From Halalkalibacter urbisdiaboli (GTDB lineage: Bacteria; Bacillota; Bacilli; Bacillales; Bacillaceae_D): a stretch of 61,023 nt of DNA. This document shows positions 32,994 through 43,045 of this stretch, piece after piece. The stretch lies in the NCBI RefSeq assembly GCF_002156385.1, contig NZ_MVJM01000007.1:1-61023 (forward strand), read 5' to 3'. Both the position numbers and the translations under genes were made by a program. Under the pieces are notes generated by a model that was given only the letters and a program-made list of their open reading frames with translations, had not been told where the DNA came from and searched no databases. How positions within the stretch are numbered: the first letter of the stretch is position 1; each line of letters begins with the position of its first letter.

Positions 32994-35039
32994 ATGCAAT
33001 CATATGTAACGCAGAAGGATGGCGTGTTTCCATCAGTATGTTCCCTCGACTGTCCTGACCAGTGTGGATTACTCGTTCATAAGAAGGACGGAAAAATCAT
33101 CAAAGTAGAGGGCGACCCAGCTCACCCTGTTACCAAAGGTGCGATTTGCAACAAAGTAAGACATATGACGGAACGAATCTATGATTCTAATAGATTAACG
33201 ACTCCACTAAAACGAGTTAGTGCAAAAGGCTCAGGCCGGTTTGCTCCCATTAGCTGGGAAGAAGCGATTGAACTAATTGTGTCCAAATGGAAAGCATTGA
33301 TTGACGGGCACGGTCCTGAGTCGATTCTTCCTTATAGTTTCTATGGAAACATGGGTAACCTGACTGCCGAAGGGATGGATCGCCGCTTTTTTCATCGCCT
33401 CGGCTCGAGCCAATTAGAGCGTACGATTTGTTCTGTCGCTGGTGGAGTTGGTTATTCATACACAATGGGCTCGGCTGCTGGAATCGACCCCGAAGAAACG
33501 ATCCATTCAAAGCTATTTATTATGTGGGGTATTAACGCTGTTAGTACGAACATGCATCAAATGACAATTGCCCAAAAAGCACGCAAAGAGCATGGTGCCA
33601 AGATTGTTGTCATTGACGTTCATAAAAATCAAACAGGTCGCATGGCAGATTGGTTTATCCCGATTCACCCAGGAACAGACAGTGCGCTCGCGCTTGGCAT
33701 GATGCATATCCTTTTTTCTGAACAGCTCGTCAATCACAATTTCTTGAAAGACTATACAGTAGGCTATCAACAACTAGAAGAACATGTGAAACAATACGAC
33801 CCAAAAACCGTATCGTCGATTACCGGTGTCCCTGTTGAAGATATTTATAAATTAACACGTATGTATGCCGAAGCTTCCCCCTCTTTCATTAGAATTGGAA
33901 ACGGCTTGCAGCATCATGATAATGGGGGCATGATTGTTCGAACCATTGCTTGTCTGCCTGCATTAACCGGGGCTTGGCTCGAGCGTGGGGGCGGTGCTTT
34001 GAAATCGAGCAGCAGTATTCTTGCTTATAACGTAAATGCCCTCCAAAGACCGGACCTCTTAGAAAACAAACAGACTAGAAGATTTAACATGAATCAATTA
34101 GGTCAGACCTTACTAGAAACGGAGCCACCTGTTTACTCTTTATTTGTATACGGGACGAACCCGGCGATTGTGGCGCCGGAGAGCAATAAAGTACGCCAAG
34201 GACTTGAACGAGAGGATTTATTTACCGTTGTCCATGATCTGTTCCTAACAGAAACAGCAAAATATGCAGATGTCATCTTACCCGCAACATCTGCCTTTGA
34301 GAATTTGGACTTTTATACATCCTACTGGCATCACTACTTACACCTGCAGCAACCTGTTATTGAACGATACGGTGAGAGCAAATCAAACACAGAAGTCTTT
34401 CGCCTACTTGCAGAAGCAATCGGCTTTGATGACGAAGCCTTAAAAGACTCAGATGAAGAATTAATCCGTCACGCGCTAGATTATCCAGAAAATCCATATC
34501 TAGAAAAAATAACGTATGATGCGCTAGTGGACGAAAAATATATAAAAGCCAATCGCTCGGACGACTTTCTTAAAAATCTCCAAACCCCAAGCGGAAAAAT
34601 TGAGCTTTACTCAGAGCAAATGGTGCGTCACGGCTACCCTGCCCTCCCGACGCATACACCGTTAGTTGAGGATGGACACTTCCCGTTCTTATTTATACCT
34701 GGGCCAAACCATAATTTCTTAAATTCAACATTCTCTAATAATGAAAAGCATCAATCGTTAGAGAAATCAGCAAAAATTCACCTCAATCACGAAGATGCAA
34801 AACAACTAGGAATAGAAGATGGTGAGGTCGTTAGAATTTGGAATGAGCGCGGCGAATGTGAAATCATCGCGTCCGTTGGTGAGAATGTTTTACCTGGGGT
34901 TGTCGTGAGCCAAGGCCTCTGGGCCGACATGCCAGGGAAAAAGCAGTTAGTGAATGCACTCGCACCAGACCGACTTGCAGATATGGGCGGTGGCGCAACA
35001 TTTTTCTCTGGACGTGTGAATGTGAAGAAGCTCTCTTAA
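32994..35039 (+). CDS. molybdopterin oxidoreductase (formate dehydrogenase/DMSO reductase family)
   Basis: The 681-residue enzyme starts with a 4Fe-4S site, VCSLDCPDQCGLL ... GAICNKV (C-x3-C-x3-C ... C), then the Mo-bis-MGD domains. The Mo-ligand position is probably Cys in ERTICSVAGG; blocks GTDSALALGM, RIGNGLQHHDNGG, VYGTNPAIVAPE and a C-terminal dinucleotide-binding domain (TPSGKIELYSE ... VNALAPDRLADMGGGATFFSGRV) follow. No Tat signal, so it is cytoplasmic. It resembles the stand-alone YyaE/YoaE-type oxidoreductases of Bacillus, whose substrate is unknown. Start at 32994 behind AAAGGA. No partner subunits are adjacent. Confidence 0.9.
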   Translation: MQSYVTQKDGVFPSVCSLDCPDQCGLLVHKKDGKIIKVEGDPAHPVTKGAICNKVRHMTERIYDSNRLTTPLKRVSAKGSGRFAPISWEEAIELIVSKWKALIDGHGPESILPYSFYGNMGNLTAEGMDRRFFHRLGSSQLERTICSVAGGVGYSYTMGSAAGIDPEETIHSKLFIMWGINAVSTNMHQMTIAQKARKEHGAKIVVIDVHKNQTGRMADWFIPIHPGTDSALALGMMHILFSEQLVNHNFLKDYTVGYQQLEEHVKQYDPKTVSSITGVPVEDIYKLTRMYAEASPSFIRIGNGLQHHDNGGMIVRTIACLPALTGAWLERGGGALKSSSSILAYNVNALQRPDLLENKQTRRFNMNQLGQTLLETEPPVYSLFVYGTNPAIVAPESNKVRQGLEREDLFTVVHDLFLTETAKYADVILPATSAFENLDFYTSYWHHYLHLQQPVIERYGESKSNTEVFRLLAEAIGFDDEALKDSDEELIRHALDYPENPYLEKITYDALVDEKYIKANRSDDFLKNLQTPSGKIELYSEQMVRHGYPALPTHTPLVEDGHFPFLFIPGPNHNFLNSTFSNNEKHQSLEKSAKIHLNHEDAKQLGIEDGEVVRIWNERGECEIIASVGENVLPGVVVSQGLWADMPGKKQLVNALAPDRLADMGGGATFFSGRVNVKKLS

Positions 35040-35043
35040 CGAT

Positions 35044-35085
35044 GATGATCCTGTTCCAACTTCGAACAGGGTCATCTTATATTAA
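35044..35085 (+). terminator. probable terminator of the oxidoreductase gene
   Basis: GATGATCCTGTTC pairs with GAACAGGGTCATC (one G-U, 7-nt loop) and is followed by TTATATT. The tail is only moderately T-rich. Confidence 0.6.
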
Positions 35086-35373
35086 AGAATTGCTATGAAT
35101 ATCTGTATCAAGTAAGTCACTTAACCAAAACTGCTCAATTCCTCCGCTGCTATCTTGTTTTCCATACGAAATTTTTTGTAGACCACTCCTTTATCCGTTT
35201 CTCTCTAATGTCATGAGCTATTGCTTTATATTACCAAGCCATAGCTTAAGCTTATTAATTCATTAAACAATGCTCCATGTAAGGCATTGCTCTATATTTT
35301 TAAATCTTGAAAACTTCATTTATATTATTAGTAGGTTTTGTACGAAAACAGCATAAATAAAAATTCATAAGCT
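35086..35373. other. intergenic, possible coding debris
   Basis: On the minus strand short open stretches read like protein (SYGKQDSSGGIEQFWLSDLL at about 35100-35170, and AHDIREKRIKEWSTKNF at about 35165-35220) but sit in different frames and are broken by stops. They may be remnants of one frameshifted gene. No start or ribosome site is visible. Confidence 0.3.
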
Positions 35374-36318
35374 TTGACAGCTTCTCTGAAGGCTGTAAGC
35401 CCCTCATCCAAGGTCATTACTCATTTAGCTCATGGGACAAAAAACAGTGAATTCAGATGGTGGTTTGATAGTTTTTTCAAGGAAGGTGGTAAAACAGATG
35501 TTATTGGTGCATCATTCTACCCTTATTGGGAAGGTAAACCGTATTGGGAGCTGATGGATGCTTTATCCTACAACTTGAATGACATGGCTTCCCGTTATAA
35601 CAAGAACGTTATGGTTGTTAAAGTAGGCGGTCACGAAAATAACCCTACAGATACTTATTGGACAATTTATGAAACGATTAATATAGTGAAAGCAGTTCCA
35701 AACGGAAAAGGGACTGGCGTATTTTATTGGGAACCTGAGGCTCATTCAAATGTACTTCCAGATAGCTATTCATTAGGAGCAACTAGCGAAGTATCTACGA
35801 ATGTCTTACAGTATACAACTGCTATCGATGCCTTCAGTGATGTATTCTCAGGGTCAACACCACCTCCCTTATCTGAAGAAGATAATCTTGTTTCAAATCC
35901 TGATTTTGAATCAGATGGAGCGACACAGAATCCATCAGGTTGGACGACTTGGTCAAATGGAAATGATGATGCTAATTATACCGAAGCTGGTGGATATTCA
36001 GGAAGCTACAGGTTATCCCATTGGAAAAACAAACCATATCAAATCAGTACCTACCAGATTAAAACAGGGCTTACAAATGGCACGTACACCATGAAAGCAT
36101 GGGTGAAAAGTAGTGGTGGCTTTAAAACAAGCCAAATGTACGTCAAAAACTTTGGAGGAACAGAAAAAAATGTTGCTATTCCCGCAACAAACACCTGGAC
36201 TCAAATTACGATAACAGGAATTAATGTTACAAACGGGCAAGCTGAATTCGGTTTTTGGACTGATGCAAATAGAAATAACTGGATTAATGTTGACTACGTG
36301 GAGTTTTATATAAATTAA
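35374..36318 (+). pseudogene. GH53 endo-beta-1,4-galactanase, 5'-truncated, catalytic Glu lost
   Basis: The frame matches the second half of GH53 arabinogalactan galactanases (HLAHGTKNSEFRWWFDSFFK, IGASFYPYW, GVFYWEPEA), followed by a carbohydrate-binding beta-sandwich (about 175-314: NLVSNPDFESDGATQNPSGW ... NNWINVDYVEFYIN). The signal peptide, the first half of the barrel and the acid/base Glu are missing; an in-frame stop lies just upstream of 35374. The position of the catalytic nucleophile, normally VVE(V/T)GG, reads VVKVGG: Glu to Lys, a single G-to-A change. Thus both catalytic residues are gone. Confidence 0.78.
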
Positions 36319-36431
36319 AATGAAGGAATGAAAAAAAGGAATCAATTATTTTAGATTCCTCAGGTTGTAGAAAGGAGTGCGCGGAGTCGCTACATGTTTT
36401 AAAAGCCTTATGATGAGAAGGCCACTGAAAA

Positions 36432-36545
36432 ACTACTTCTTTGTAACTCAAAGAAGTAGTAATGACTTCACACGTTGCGCGCCTTGCTATGAGAAAACCA
36501 CTCATAGCAAGGCTTTCAAACCATGCAACGGCTCCGCACATTACT
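36432..36545. repeat. intergenic hairpin element
   Basis: Two perfect inverted repeats follow each other: ACTACTTCTTTG/CAAAGAAGTAGT (36432-36460, 12 bp, 5-nt loop) and GCCTTGCTATGAG/CTCATAGCAAGGC (36481-36513, 13 bp, 7-nt loop). Then comes CGGCTCCGCACATTACTT. Related pieces are at 12040-12115 and 45130-45200 (CTCATAAGGC preceded by AAAACCACT). It appears to be a dispersed, structured intergenic element. Function unknown. Confidence 0.5.
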
Positions 36546-36621
36546 TAAGGCTCGTAGCGAACTCGCCCTACTGTAGTTTAAAGACGCCTTAAGCAGTCTT
36601 GGTGAATGATTTGCCAACAGC

Positions 36622-36710
36622 CGACCATAAAGGGCAGTTCTATTCATTGACCGTTGATATATTCGCATCAGCGGTCTTTTTGATAATTTTATTTTATACA
36701 GTGTTGTCGA
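36622..36710 (-). ncRNA. orphan remnant of the antitoxin/terminator part of a type I TA cassette
   Basis: The segment repeats the 3' part of the two TA cassettes: CCATAAAGGGCAGTTCTATT, then GACCGTTGAT...ATCAGCGGTCTTTTT (36649-36681) and a decayed antitoxin promoter (TCGACA, 17 bp, ATTATC at 36682-36710). The toxin frame and the AATAATCCACC stem are absent. It is unlikely to be active at full strength. Confidence 0.5.
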
Positions 36711-36764
36711 CTTGTTTATTCGTGCCATGCAACGCATTAACGCAGCATGGGCAGGCACCCGCAA

Positions 36765-37523
36765 TTACAGTTCAGCTGCTTCCTTCCATTTTCCCCGCCA
36801 CTTTCCCCGTTCTTGCTCCTCTATTTGTTTTTCAAGTGTATCATCCCAGCGTTCGAGCCACGTATTCCAGACACGTGCATAGAAAATGTCTTGGTCTTTA
36901 TTGTACAGTTGAAATTCCAGACATGGTACATGTTTGACTGTCTGTTGCTCAAAGCTCTTTACGTCAGCCACGACCGTTTGATAGCCATTTTCGTCCAACC
37001 CATTTTCACTATCGGAGAGAACCTGCACCATATGGTCCGTATTGATACGCTCCTGATTATTCGCATAGCGATACACCGGCAATTTCCCCTCTGTTTCGTG
37101 CTCAGCTACGGTCATCTCCGGCCAGTATTCATCATGACTTGGACTATAAAAAAGCTCTGTCCATTCTTCTTCCATTTCCTCTTCAATGATACCTGTCTTC
37201 AACTGTTCATGCCCTTTTGGTGTAAGCTTGTAGATGGCTTTTTCCAGCCGAATTAAGCCTGTTCGCTGCATTTTTTCAATCAAATCTGCAATGAACAGCT
37301 CCTCTACTAGAAGCATTTCGGACAAATTGGCTGCACGACGGATTTCTGTTTCCTCAAAAGTAATCAGCAACATTTTCATGAGAATATCCATTTTAGACCT
37401 CTTGACCCGGTTAAATGCCACTTGCAATGTCATGACCGGCAAATACCAACTAGCAGACTCTTTGATTTGAACAGCTGGATTTTCAAGCAAGTTGGCCCGT
37501 AAACGTTGTGTCAGCTTATCCAT
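36765..37523 (-). CDS. winged-helix-like partner of the SF1 helicase
   Basis: The 252-residue protein has a helical N-terminal half that reads like a winged-helix domain (MDILMKMLLITFEETEIRRA ... LIEKMQRTGLIRLEKAIYKLTPKG, about 45-115), then an acidic segment (EEEMEEEW) and an alpha/beta C-terminal half ending in LEKQIEEQERGKWRGKWKEA. I do not recognise a named family. The ATG at 37523 is 1 bp past the helicase stop, and its ribosome site GAGGTGA lies inside the helicase 3' end. The two are therefore translationally coupled and probably work together. Confidence 0.8.
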   Translation of the reverse strand: MDKLTQRLRANLLENPAVQIKESASWYLPVMTLQVAFNRVKRSKMDILMKMLLITFEETEIRRAANLSEMLLVEELFIADLIEKMQRTGLIRLEKAIYKLTPKGHEQLKTGIIEEEMEEEWTELFYSPSHDEYWPEMTVAEHETEGKLPVYRYANNQERINTDHMVQVLSDSENGLDENGYQTVVADVKSFEQQTVKHVPCLEFQLYNKDQDIFYARVWNTWLERWDDTLEKQIEEQERGKWRGKWKEAAEL

Positions 37524-37524
37524 G

Positions 37525-40500
37525 TTACTTCACCTCTTCAAGCATTCGCAGCCCTTGTTGTTTTTTTACAGTTTCTAATACGTGCGTATACATGCGTTTC
37601 GTATCGGCGTGCCTTGTCCGTTCTGTAAACATCTTTGTGCTTCCTATTAAAACGAGCAGCTCTTTCGCTCTCGATAGGGCAACATTTAGCCGGCGGTAGT
37701 CTTTGGCAAAGCCAATATCGTCGTGCTTATGATCATGATTGCGCACCATACTTAATAGGATAATGTCCATTTCCATCCCTTGAAACTTGTCCACTGTCCC
37801 CGTGCGAATCGCCAAGTGGCACAGAGATAGCTCTTGATGAATCATGCGGTCGATTCTTTTTACTTGTTCCCCGTAGAAACTGATCACGCCAATGCTTTTT
37901 TTCTCGTCTGCTTTCATTCTTCCGGCTTGCTTCGCCTGTTCTGCCGCTTCGTTCATTTCCTTAAGCAAGCCACCAATCTCACTCAATTCAGCTGGGTTAT
38001 ACAGGCTTTTTCCGCCTTTCATTCTTTCTTCAAAAAATGCGGGCTCATTCGGCATATCCAGCCATACTAAATGATCGTCACGCTGAATACGTGCTGACTC
38101 TAACAAATGGTCCCGTACCGAATCGGAATCGGTCAGGCCACATTGAAGCCGTTCGTTTTCCTGCTCATAAAACGGCGCAATTGTTGCCATAATGTTTTCA
38201 TGCATCCGATACTGAAGCGCAAGCATCGTTTTATTGCTTTTCGGCAAGTTTTTATACAATCGTTCAAACAATGATTCTTTTAACAGCTTTTTTAATTCCG
38301 CTTTGCCTTCAAAGTCTTCGCTTTTGTCCGCCATTTCCTGCAGCGTCTCTTCTAGCGTATCGTTTCCTAAAAGAGGTGGCAGCTGGTGATGGTCACCAAC
38401 TAAAATGATTTTTTTCCCTTTCAACATCGGTAACAGTAGCTCAGGCGGGGTTGCTTTTGATACTTCATCAATAATCACGACATCAAAAACAGGGTAATTG
38501 TCGATAAAATCTTTTCGTGCCGATGCCACACATGTCGTTCCGATCACGTTCGCATGCTTTACATAAAGCTTGCGAATTTCATCTAGGTCATGGTCATTTG
38601 CTTCTTCAAGCAACGAAAGCCACTTCCCTTGGATGGACTGGAACAACGGGAGTTTCTGCTGTTCCTGCTTTAATGACTCCCGATTAAATGACAAACTCGC
38701 GAGTTGCTTTAATAACTGTTCATGTTCTAGTTCCGGTTGCATAGACAGAATCTCCTTTAAAGATGTCTGTTCTTCTTCCAGTTGCTTAATCATGTGATAC
38801 AACTCGGTTAATCGAACCTGATTTTGGTCGAGTTTCTGTTCCTGTTCCTGCAGCTGAATCGTTTCTGTCTCACGTTTTTCGCTATTTATTTCAACGCGCA
38901 GCTTTACTTTGTCATACTGTTCTTTCTTTTGCTGCAGTTCAAGAGCTTTTGCTTCTTTTTGAACGAGTAATTCTGTTGCGTTTGGAATCAGTTCTACTGA
39001 TGCCGTGATTTGCTTATACTCGCTTTGAAGAGCGTGAAGCTCACTGCTCTGCTCTTCCAGCATCCGCAGCCACTTTTGATGCGATTGTTTGTTTTCATGC
39101 TGCTTATGCTCAAGTTGTTTTATCATTTCTTGCTTCAACAGCTGAAATGCTTCCTGCGCCACTTTTTTATACGTGTCAAACGACTCTAGTCGTTCTCTTT
39201 TTTGCCATATAAAGAGTCTCCTACTATATAAGCCTTTGAGAGATTCAACTAGCATCTTTGGGTAGATGTTTGGTCTTCTTGCTAATTTGCTTCTAAGTTC
39301 AGTTAGATATTGATCAATTTCCTCAGCTGTATAAACGGCTGACCGATTCATTTGACGCAGTTGCTCAAATGATACGCGATTCTTCACTAAAAGCGATTCA
39401 ATATATGAAATTGCGTTAGTTAGTTTATCATTATACTCTTTTAATTTTTCCAGCTGGTTTATAGCTCCACGAATGTCCTCTAGCTTGTCGATTAATTCCT
39501 GAACTTGTTGAGGTCGTTCCAAATTTTGTTCAAGGATGATCCATCTCAAGCCGTCGATTTGTTTGACGGCTGTTATTTTTGCGATTAAAGCATCCATATG
39601 CTTGGTTGCCTCTACCCATTTTTTACGTTCGGCAGTCGTATGCTCGATCGTTTGTTTTCTATCATTTATCTTGCTTTCTAGCTCATGACACGCAATGCTG
39701 TGCCGCAATTGCTGTATAACTTGTTCGTTAGCATCCCACTCTTTTTGAATTGCGTCAGTATCCGGCCCGCTACGAAGAAAGATTTCATCTTCTTCAATCG
39801 ATAAAAGCAATGAACGAAGAGATTCTCCGAGTTCCTCGACGTGTTGCTTAGCCTTTTGCTTCTCCTGCTCGGTAACATCGACAGTCTGTTTTTGCTCATG
39901 AATTATTGTCTCAATGTCGCTAAATCGTTTTTCTGCATTCTGTTTCGCTTCAAGCTCCGCCTCTACCCGTGCAAGCACCGGCTCTAGCTGCTCTTGCTCC
40001 CGTTCATTCACTGCCCATTCCGCTTCGATTTCTATTTTTCGTTTTTTACGAGCTTCATCATGAGCAAAGACTTCTTTTAACGTATGCTCTTTCCAATACT
40101 GACCGACATTTTCTTCAATGAATCTTTTGCCTTCTTCTTCAATGCTTTCCGTACGCCCGACGCGAAGAATGCGAATGTCTTTATTCTCCAGCAATCGTCC
40201 AAGAGCATTGTCGACCGCCAAATTGGACTGCGAAGCAACCAATGTCCGCAGTCCTGCCCGCGCATTTTGCAAGCAAATTTCAGAAATGACGGTTGTTTTT
40301 CCGGTTCCAGGCGGCCCTTGAATGACGTATAAATCTTCAGCCGATATCGCGCCTCTGACCGCTTCTTGCTGGAACTCGTTCAAGCGATTGTGAAACCGAA
40401 GTAAGGCTTCGTTTTTCGACGCTCGAACTGGTGGCTTATTTTCAAATAAAAGCCGCTCAAGATCAGGATTTGCAGCCAATCCGTTTTCTAAATGCTTAAA

Positions 40501-41301
40501 CCCTTGCCGCAATCTTTTCACCTGACTCAATGCCGCAAAATTACTGAAGATAACTTCTTTTTGCTTCATGTCGAATTGCTGCTGCCGGGCCCGTTCCTCC
40601 ATATACCCGTGCAACTCCACTTCAACTGATTGAGCAGAACGATTCGCTTTTAGCACCTTCCCAACATCCTGGTCAATCCCTTTGAGTTTCACGCTCAAAT
40701 CTTTAAGTGATTTCCATTCCTTATCACGCAATTGGCAGCCGGTAATCGTCATCCGACTGAAATCACCATTGAACGAAAGTCCTGAATAACGAGAGGTCAT
40801 GTCTGGGATATCCGCAGAACGCTCTTGAATGTTCAAATAACCTTCCCAACTCGCTATACGCTTTTTCACATAAAGTGAACTTTCCTGTGCAACTGGCATG
40901 TCGTGAATCACGTTCAACAACTCAATCGGGACCATCCCTCCCCGCTGTACATTCATATCAAACGTGATATCCACCGCTCGTCGCCAATTTGTTTGAACTG
41001 CTGCTTGCGCCGTTCTCGTCGTTACATTCGTCGTAATGAATCGGTCCTTTTCCACTACACAGTGCAGAATGACTACAAGCTCACTGTATGTATCGGACAT
41101 TCTCACATTCTTCTTATTGTCAATAAATAATGCGACTGAAAGAGGGCGCTCCACCGTTTGTGGATACTTTTCTATATAAACGTGAAGCGATGTCTCCAAA
41201 GAAAAAAACGAGTCCCCATCAAGCCCGAGTTCCCGCATCTTGTCCTTCGCCTTATTCGTCAAAGTTACCGGACATCGATATGTCGTACGATGTTTCTTCA
41301 T
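37525..41301 (-). CDS. SF1 DNA/RNA helicase (UPF1/AAA_11-AAA_12 type) with coiled-coil insert
   Basis: The 1258-residue protein begins with an about 290-residue region of unknown fold, then motif I GPPGTGKTT (329-337). A very long coiled coil (about 400-900, rich in E, Q, K) is inserted in the helicase core. The second part has motif II VVIIDEVSKA (about 940), motif III VGDHHQLPP, motif IV LQYRMHENI, motif V TVDKFQGMEMDIIL (about 1170) and motif VI VALSRAKELLVLIG (about 1210). All motifs are intact. The plan resembles COG1112-type helicases that occur in defence and DNA-repair modules. The ATG at 41301 follows AGGTGA. It is the first gene of a two-gene operon. Confidence 0.88.
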   Translation of the reverse strand: MKKHRTTYRCPVTLTNKAKDKMRELGLDGDSFFSLETSLHVYIEKYPQTVERPLSVALFIDNKKNVRMSDTYSELVVILHCVVEKDRFITTNVTTRTAQAAVQTNWRRAVDITFDMNVQRGGMVPIELLNVIHDMPVAQESSLYVKKRIASWEGYLNIQERSADIPDMTSRYSGLSFNGDFSRMTITGCQLRDKEWKSLKDLSVKLKGIDQDVGKVLKANRSAQSVEVELHGYMEERARQQQFDMKQKEVIFSNFAALSQVKRLRQGFKHLENGLAANPDLERLLFENKPPVRASKNEALLRFHNRLNEFQQEAVRGAISAEDLYVIQGPPGTGKTTVISEICLQNARAGLRTLVASQSNLAVDNALGRLLENKDIRILRVGRTESIEEEGKRFIEENVGQYWKEHTLKEVFAHDEARKKRKIEIEAEWAVNEREQEQLEPVLARVEAELEAKQNAEKRFSDIETIIHEQKQTVDVTEQEKQKAKQHVEELGESLRSLLLSIEEDEIFLRSGPDTDAIQKEWDANEQVIQQLRHSIACHELESKINDRKQTIEHTTAERKKWVEATKHMDALIAKITAVKQIDGLRWIILEQNLERPQQVQELIDKLEDIRGAINQLEKLKEYNDKLTNAISYIESLLVKNRVSFEQLRQMNRSAVYTAEEIDQYLTELRSKLARRPNIYPKMLVESLKGLYSRRLFIWQKRERLESFDTYKKVAQEAFQLLKQEMIKQLEHKQHENKQSHQKWLRMLEEQSSELHALQSEYKQITASVELIPNATELLVQKEAKALELQQKKEQYDKVKLRVEINSEKRETETIQLQEQEQKLDQNQVRLTELYHMIKQLEEEQTSLKEILSMQPELEHEQLLKQLASLSFNRESLKQEQQKLPLFQSIQGKWLSLLEEANDHDLDEIRKLYVKHANVIGTTCVASARKDFIDNYPVFDVVIIDEVSKATPPELLLPMLKGKKIILVGDHHQLPPLLGNDTLEETLQEMADKSEDFEGKAELKKLLKESLFERLYKNLPKSNKTMLALQYRMHENIMATIAPFYEQENERLQCGLTDSDSVRDHLLESARIQRDDHLVWLDMPNEPAFFEERMKGGKSLYNPAELSEIGGLLKEMNEAAEQAKQAGRMKADEKKSIGVISFYGEQVKRIDRMIHQELSLCHLAIRTGTVDKFQGMEMDIILLSMVRNHDHKHDDIGFAKDYRRLNVALSRAKELLVLIGSTKMFTERTRHADTKRMYTHVLETVKKQQGLRMLEEVK

Positions 41302-41304
41302 GTG

Positions 41305-41785
41305 TTCACCTGCTTTATTCAGCACCACTAGTATGAATGGTTTTCTACCAAACTGAATTATAGCATACTATACACGTGCTTTTAGTAGAAACAAGCAAAC
41401 CTAATTTTACCTATTGGCATTGGATGTGACTGGACATTCATAGCGTTGATAGCCGGAGACTTCATGTTAGTAGAGGGTTTTCTCCGTAATTTTGTTGCAG
41501 TTTTCGCTTTATTTCCCAAAAGGATTTGCTGTCCCTTTCTATCAGTTTAAAAGATGATTTCTGTATCGAACACAGGTCATTTTTTTCTATAATGTTGCTC
41601 CAATCAAAACTCGATGAAAAGGCTGAATTTTCATATCATTTAAATATTTTCATATAATAGCTCTCATTACTTCCCCTTCATTCACAATCGACAACTTTCG
41701 TGTTAAACTAGCAATTGTGTCTTAAATCACAGAATCGCTTTACGTATTCTTATATTATGATAGTATTACCAAAATTCGGAGGGAA
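41305..41785. other. divergent intergenic region
   Basis: About 480 bp between the helicase operon and sstT. It is AT-rich and must hold both promoters. I saw no convincing inverted repeat operator, riboswitch or open frame. Confidence 0.4.
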
Positions 41786-41788
41786 GTA

Positions 41789-43006
41789 ATGAAAAATCTA
41801 TTCCACAAATGGAATCAAATCAGCCTAGTAAAACGAATACTTGTAGGGATTGTTATTGGTATTCTTTTAGCTGTGACCATTCCTGATGCAGCAAAATGGG
41901 TGACCATTTTCGGTTCTTTATTTGTTGGAGCTTTGAAAGCAGTTGCTCCAATACTGGTTTTCTTCTTAGTAATGCATGCCATCTCTAAACATCGAAGTGG
42001 CCAGAAAACAAACATGAAAACGATTATTATTCTGTATGGTGTAAGTACATTTTTAGCCGGATTGGTCGCCGTTGTTACTAGTTTTCTGTTTCCAGTACGT
42101 TTATCCCTTGTGACAGGCGCAGAAGGCCTGACTCCTCCTAGTGGGATTGTCGAAGTCCTTCAGACATTGCTGTTTAACGTTGTTGATAACCCGATCCATG
42201 CACTCTTAAATGCCAACTATATTGGGATTCTCGCATGGGCGATCCTACTTGGCATAGCACTAAGACATGCGCCTGATACAACGAAAAACACGCTTGCTAG
42301 CTTTTCTGATGCGATTTCCAAAATCGTGAAATGGGTGATCCATTTAGCGCCGATCGGGATTATGGGTCTAGTCTTTGACGCGATTGTCTCAAATGGCCTT
42401 TCAGCGTTGCTTGATTACGGAATTTTACTATTCGTATTAATTGGATGTATGTTATTTATCGCTCTTATCATTAATCCAATGATCGTCTATATGACGATTC
42501 GTCAAAATCCATATCCACTTGTCTTTAAATGTTTAAGAGAAAGTGGGATTACAGCCTTCTTTACTCGTAGCTCAGCAGCCAACATTCCAGTCAACATGCG
42601 TTTATGTGAAAAGCTAGATTTAGATAAGGATACGTATTCAGTATCGATTCCATTGGGCGCCACGATTAATATGGCAGGTGCAGCAGTTACGATTTCGGTC
42701 TTAACGCTTGCAGCCGTTAACACACTCGGCATTCAGGTCGATATCGGTACGGCACTTATTCTCTGTGTTCTTGCAGCTGTATCTGCTTGTGGAGCATCAG
42801 GTGTTGCCGGTGGTTCGCTTTTACTCATTCCTTTAGCAAGCAGTCTATTCGGAATTCCAAATGAAATTGCTATGCAAGTCGTTGCGGTCGGTTTCATCAT
42901 CGGTGTGTTACAAGACTCTTGTGAAACGGCGCTGAATTCATCATCAGATGTCCTTTATACTGCAACAGCTGAATATGCGAAAATCCGTAAAGAAGGAATT
43001 TCGTAA
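41789..43006 (+). CDS. sstT: Na+/serine-threonine symporter SstT
   Basis: The 405-residue dicarboxylate/amino acid:cation symporter has about eight TM segments and two re-entrant loops. SstT-typical blocks are [30 protein letters not shown], the serine-rich hairpin [16 protein letters not shown] (about 260-275), [19 protein letters not shown] and [18 protein letters not shown]. It takes up serine and threonine with Na+, fitting a sodium-rich habitat. Start behind GGAGGGAAG; own terminator. Confidence 0.95.
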   Translation: MKNLFHKWNQISLVKRILVGIVIGILLAVTIPDAAKWVTIFGSLFVGALKAVAPILVFFLVMHAISKHRSGQKTNMKTIIILYGVSTFLAGLVAVVTSFLFPVRLSLVTGAEGLTPPSGIVEVLQTLLFNVVDNPIHALLNANYIGILAWAILLGIALRHAPDTTKNTLASFSDAISKIVKWVIHLAPIGIMGLVFDAIVSNGLSALLDYGILLFVLIGCMLFIALIINPMIVYMTIRQNPYPLVFKCLRESGITAFFTRSSAANIPVNMRLCEKLDLDKDTYSVSIPLGATINMAGAAVTISVLTLAAVNTLGIQVDIGTALILCVLAAVSACGASGVAGGSLLLIPLASSLFGIPNEIAMQVVAVGFIIGVLQDSCETALNSSSDVLYTATAEYAKIRKEGIS

Positions 43007-43045
43007 AAGAGCATCATACTTTTAGAGATTTATATCGTTAAACGC

